A DNA stretch of 64,000 nt, taken from the NCBI GenBank assembly GCA_031979385.1, contig DALZEF010000006.1, positions 96,263 to 160,262 on the forward strand, in the 5' to 3' direction. The first letter of the stretch is position 1, and each line of letters starts with the position of its first letter. The position numbers and the translations under genes were made by a program. Below the pieces are notes generated by a model. It did not search any database and was not told the origin of the DNA. It worked only from the letters and a program-made list of their open reading frames with translations. Below, in pieces: positions 61,713 through 64,000 of this stretch. The stretch comes from Timonella sp031979385 (GTDB taxonomy: Bacteria; Actinomycetota; Actinomycetes; Actinomycetales; Cellulomonadaceae).

Positions 61713-61733
61713 TTTATTGACAGATGGAATAAA
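61713..61733. promoter_or_regulatory. Candidate ROK operator 2 / promoter of the ROK gene
   Basis: TTTATT-N9-AATAAA with perfect arms, centred at 61723, ends 11 bp before the ROK start codon. A TTGACA -35-like hexamer (61717-61722) is embedded, so binding here would block or control this promoter. Confidence 0.5.
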
Positions 61734-61744
61734 CTGACCGAGAT

Positions 61745-62950
61745 ATGAGCATCTCAGAGCACCCCATGCCGCTAACGGGCCACGCACGCGCTATCGTGAA
61801 GTCGCTCCTGCTGAATGGACCACAAAGCCGCAGCGACCTCGCTGCCACCCTTCAGTTGTCTCCGGGCAGCCTTACCCGGCTCTCCCGTCCGCTCATCGAC
61901 ACGGGCTACATCATTGAACACCCAAGCCTCGACCAGCCCACTGGGATCGGACGCCCCAGCGTTCCATTGAGCTTCAACCACGATCGGTTCCGATTCATCG
62001 GTGTCAAACTCACGAAAACGCACGCCTACGCTGCTCTCACCCTCGCCGATAGTCGTATCGAGCACCTCATCACCCGCACGTTGGACATCCCCACAGTGGA
62101 CAACGCAGTAACGACCATCACGGAACTCGTTGAAGAACTCACCGCGAAATCCCCCGTGCCGATACACGCCTTGGGGGTGGCACTCGGGGCCCACGTGGCG
62201 AATTACCGAACCATCACCCACGCTGATCACCTCGGCTGGGACGAGGTACCTCTGTCCGAACTCCTCGAACAGTCCACCGGACTGCCCACCTACGTAGAAA
62301 ACGACATCGTCGCCCACACCGAGTCAACCCATTGGTTTGGCGAGGGCAGAGAAACCGATGACTTCGCACTCTTCACTCTCGGAGCTGGAATCGGGTATGG
62401 ACTAGTGACGCACGGGCAAGCCGTCACAAGCCCCGAAGCAGGGTACTCGCTCCTCTCCCACTTCCCACTACGCACCGAAGGGCTATCGTCCCGGATGGAG
62501 CACCTAGCCACCCTCACAGGAGTACCCAACACAAAACTACTGCGCGTTGAGTGCGGCCACGAGGCCTGCGCCACTGCAATGCTCACTCTGGGAGCGCTCG
62601 AACAGCGTGCGAGCAAACTCCTAGGCCGGACAGTCACATTCTCACAGTTGATCGGACTAGCCAAAGCCGGCGATCCCGTAGCTTCCGCCATCGCGGACGC
62701 CTCAGGTTACGCACTGGGCACCCTTCTTGCAGCCATAACCAACCTGACAATGCCTACACGAATCGTGCTGGGCGGAGAAGCCGTCCTGCTCGCCGAGGTA
62801 GCCGCAACGTCGATGCACAACGGTCTACACGACAACCGTGATCCGCGCTCCACAGATCCTGAACTACGCCTCCAGAACCCAGACCTCGCCCTATGGACAC
62901 AAGGAGCAGCGGTGGTAGCAGTACATACAAGCCTGGTGGGGCGTACGTAG
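61745..62950 (+). CDS. ROK-family (NagC/XylR-type) transcriptional regulator
   Basis: A 401-residue regulator. The N-terminal winged helix (about 5-75) contains ALRA-type helix HARAIVKSLLLNGPQSRSD and the recognition helix LSPGSLTRLSRPLID. A ROK sugar-kinase-like domain (about 85-395) includes the YVENDIVAHTE and LGAGIGYGLVTHG motifs. The zinc-binding His/Cys cluster is only partly present (VECGHEACATAM). It is divergent from galTK and probably represses it in the absence of galactose or a related sugar; this is inferred from position. It ends at a hairpin shared with the convergent 5S gene. Confidence 0.88.
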   Translation: MSISEHPMPLTGHARAIVKSLLLNGPQSRSDLAATLQLSPGSLTRLSRPLIDTGYIIEHPSLDQPTGIGRPSVPLSFNHDRFRFIGVKLTKTHAYAALTLADSRIEHLITRTLDIPTVDNAVTTITELVEELTAKSPVPIHALGVALGAHVANYRTITHADHLGWDEVPLSELLEQSTGLPTYVENDIVAHTESTHWFGEGRETDDFALFTLGAGIGYGLVTHGQAVTSPEAGYSLLSHFPLRTEGLSSRMEHLATLTGVPNTKLLRVECGHEACATAMLTLGALEQRASKLLGRTVTFSQLIGLAKAGDPVASAIADASGYALGTLLAAITNLTMPTRIVLGGEAVLLAEVAATSMHNGLHDNRDPRSTDPELRLQNPDLALWTQGAAVVAVHTSLVGRT

Positions 62951-62974
62951 CCAACGGGAAGCACACCAGGAAAC

Positions 62975-63010
62975 AAATAAAGGCCTCCCACCATCGGGAA
63001 GCCTTTATTT
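62975..63010. terminator. Bidirectional terminator between ROK and 5S rRNA
   Basis: 15-bp stem with one mismatch (62975-62989 with 62996-63010), a 6-base loop, and T/A-rich ends on both sides (AAATAAAGGC...CCTTTATTT). It can end the ROK transcript and the 5S transcript. Confidence 0.85.
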
Positions 63011-63022
63011 ATGAAGTTTAAG

Positions 63023-63138
63023 TGCGGCCACGCCCTACTCTCCCACACCCTCCCGAGTGCAGTACCATCGGCGCTGGCGAGCTTAGCTACCGGGTTCGGA
63101 ATGGGACCGGGCGTTTCCTCGTCGCTATGATGACCGCT
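63023..63138 (-). rRNA. rrf: 5S ribosomal RNA (orphan)
   Basis: About 116 nt on the minus strand with the conserved blocks CCCGGTCCCATTCCGAACC, CGCCGATGGTACTGC and GGGAGAGTAGG. The 5' GCGGTCA pairs with the 3' TGGCCGC as helix I. No 23S rRNA lies upstream: the neighbouring gene on that side is a GNAT acetyltransferase, closed by its own terminator. A -35/-10-like pair sits just upstream (63147-63174). The ends are estimated to within a few bases. Confidence 0.93.
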
Positions 63139-63146
63139 CCTTTATT

Positions 63147-63174
63147 TAACTACAGGTCAACCAGCAAACACCAA
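63147..63174 (-). promoter_or_regulatory. Candidate promoter of the orphan 5S rRNA
   Basis: On the minus strand, TTGGTG (63169-63174) and TAGTTA (63147-63152) are separated by 16 bases, with the 5S start 8-9 bases downstream of the -10. A stand-alone 5S needs its own promoter, and this fits. Confidence 0.45.
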
Positions 63175-63202
63175 TCGAGCGACCGTAACTTGTATCACTC
63201 AA

Positions 63203-63236
63203 CAAAAAAATGCCCTCGACATGCGTCGAGGGCATT
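63203..63236 (-). terminator. Terminator after the GNAT gene
   Basis: Perfect 12-bp hairpin with a 4-base loop (about 63209-63236) followed by a run of seven T on the minus strand. Confidence 0.92.
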
Positions 63237-63259
63237 TCACTTGGCCGATGGCATACGCC

Positions 63260-63796
63260 TCAGTCCAAGATGAGTTCAAAGCATCGCGACAGTGGGTCGT
63301 TTTTCCACTCGCCGTAGTTATCGATGAGGACATAGCCCAGCGACGAATACAGATGCATCGATTCAGGCTGCAACGTGCCGGTCTCAAGAACAACCCGAAG
63401 ACCGCGCCGATCATCACGCTGCGAATAACGACGAGCCTGACGCTCAACTTCATGCATCAGGAGTTTCGCGTACCCGTTACCGCGGTACTGCGGCTTTATG
63501 TAGACTCGGCGAACCTCTAGGACAGGAGTGGAGAATTCCTCCATTTGTCCGGTCTGATCAATCAACGCGGCACAACCAACGTCTACTCGACGTTCACCGT
63601 CCAAGATCGAGAGGATGATCATCGCCACTGCGCGATCCCCATCTGGATCCGGCCCGATTGAGTCGACCCCATAGCGTTGACAAAGCTCCGTAGCCGCCGC
63701 AGTGCGCAGTTCCACGGCTGCAGGTGCCATCCACTGGGCCAAACGCAGGTTGGCTCCGGCTACCGCAGTTCCATTAACAGTCAATACTTCAGTCAC
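63260..63796 (-). CDS. GNAT-family N-acetyltransferase
   Basis: A 178-residue cytoplasmic acetyltransferase. Motif A is VRRVYIKPQYRGNGYAKLLM, with the acetyl-CoA-binding QYRGNGYA loop, and motif B is MHLYSSLGYVLID. A variable N-terminal segment of about 80 residues precedes the core. The acceptor (protein, amine or antibiotic) cannot be told. It lies directly upstream of the 5S gene on the same strand but is closed by a strong terminator. Confidence 0.87.
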   Translation of the reverse strand: MTEVLTVNGTAVAGANLRLAQWMAPAAVELRTAAATELCQRYGVDSIGPDPDGDRAVAMIILSILDGERRVDVGCAALIDQTGQMEEFSTPVLEVRRVYIKPQYRGNGYAKLLMHEVERQARRYSQRDDRRGLRVVLETGTLQPESMHLYSSLGYVLIDNYGEWKNDPLSRCFELILD

Positions 63797-64000
63797 GCTA
63801 ATATGTACATTCCTATGAGACGGTTGTGTACTCTATTGCCTAACCTAACCTAGTTTTTCCACGTAAAAGCGCATCTGTGACTGACTGAACATGTGACCTC
63901 ACACCTCACACTTCCTCGACCAAGAGAGCTGGCAGGTCATTCGACTTGATGAGGTGTTTACACTCAACTGGCCAGTGGACACTGTCTGGGACGTATCAAA
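63797..64000. other. 5' region of the GNAT gene to the window edge
   Basis: No gene is seen in these 204 bases. At 63838-63853 there is CTAACC repeated twice; on the minus strand it reads TAGGTTAGGTTAGGC, the left half of a DtxR/IdeR iron box (TTAGGTTAGSCTAACCTAA), without a proper second half. It lies about 42-57 bp upstream of the GNAT start. Confidence 0.3.

Noticed and set aside
63838..63853. DtxR/IdeR iron box before the GNAT gene
   Set aside because: Only the left half-site is good; the second half is missing, and the repeat CTAACC can arise by chance.
1..64000. Prophage, IS element, CRISPR array or defence island
   Set aside because: No integrase, transposase, phage structural gene, cas gene or regularly spaced repeat array was found; the content is housekeeping with a few intergenic repeats.

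Overview
The window looks like a chromosomal segment of a fairly high-GC Gram-positive actinobacterium, most likely from the Actinomycetales/Actinomycetaceae side. The supporting signs are the order ppa - S13 D-Ala-D-Ala carboxypeptidase - DUF2342 metalloprotease, a Pep2-type maltokinase, a topoisomerase I with a Lys/Thr/Ala tail, overlapping tmk-holB, a LAxTG (class E) sortase substrate, many GTG/TTG starts and many ATGA start/stop overlaps. I see no prophage, IS element, CRISPR array or resistance island. The species is inferred, not shown.

Layout. 1-5 kb: cell-wall genes (partial DUF2342 metalloprotease, dac, secreted NlpC/P60) and pyrophosphatase. 5.4-8.3 kb: methionine/sulfur operon metY-metX, preceded by an inverted repeat of McbR type, a seven-codon leader ORF ending in two Cys codons, and a 10-N assembly gap. 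8.4-12 kb: quinone-reductase-like protein, alpha/beta hydrolase, lone maltokinase. 12-15 kb: two related large membrane proteins separated by two copies of an 85-bp palindromic repeat. 15-19.8 kb: MacAB-like tripartite ABC exporter flanked by two related membrane proteins, only one with a DUF5666-like domain. 20-27 kb: thiamine-binding protein, solitary chemoreceptor, ArsR-SulP pair, FAD/Fe-S dehydrogenase. 27-36 kb: PQQ-type lipoprotein, CAP protein, second ABC exporter, DUF3806-like protein. 36-40 kb: ECF sigma/anti-sigma pair, sortase substrate, tRNA-Thr. 40-50 kb: secreted TAP-like peptidase, holB, tmk, HAD phosphatase, oxidoreductases, topA, PAP2 phosphatase. 50-58 kb: OmpR-type two-component system, AI-2E permease, methyltransferase, EEP nuclease, and nrdG behind an 86-codon NrdD fragment and a pair of NrdR-like boxes. 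58-64 kb: a 1-kb gene-poor stretch, galT-galK with a divergent ROK regulator and two candidate operators, an orphan 5S rRNA with its own promoter-like sequence, and a GNAT acetyltransferase.

The most unusual material is regulatory or non-coding: the Cys leader upstream of metYX; the NrdD remnant with conserved-looking NrdR sites; a 69-bp perfect palindrome between divergent genes; a family of related intergenic palindromes (about five copies); the tandem 85-bp palindromes; and the unlinked 5S gene.
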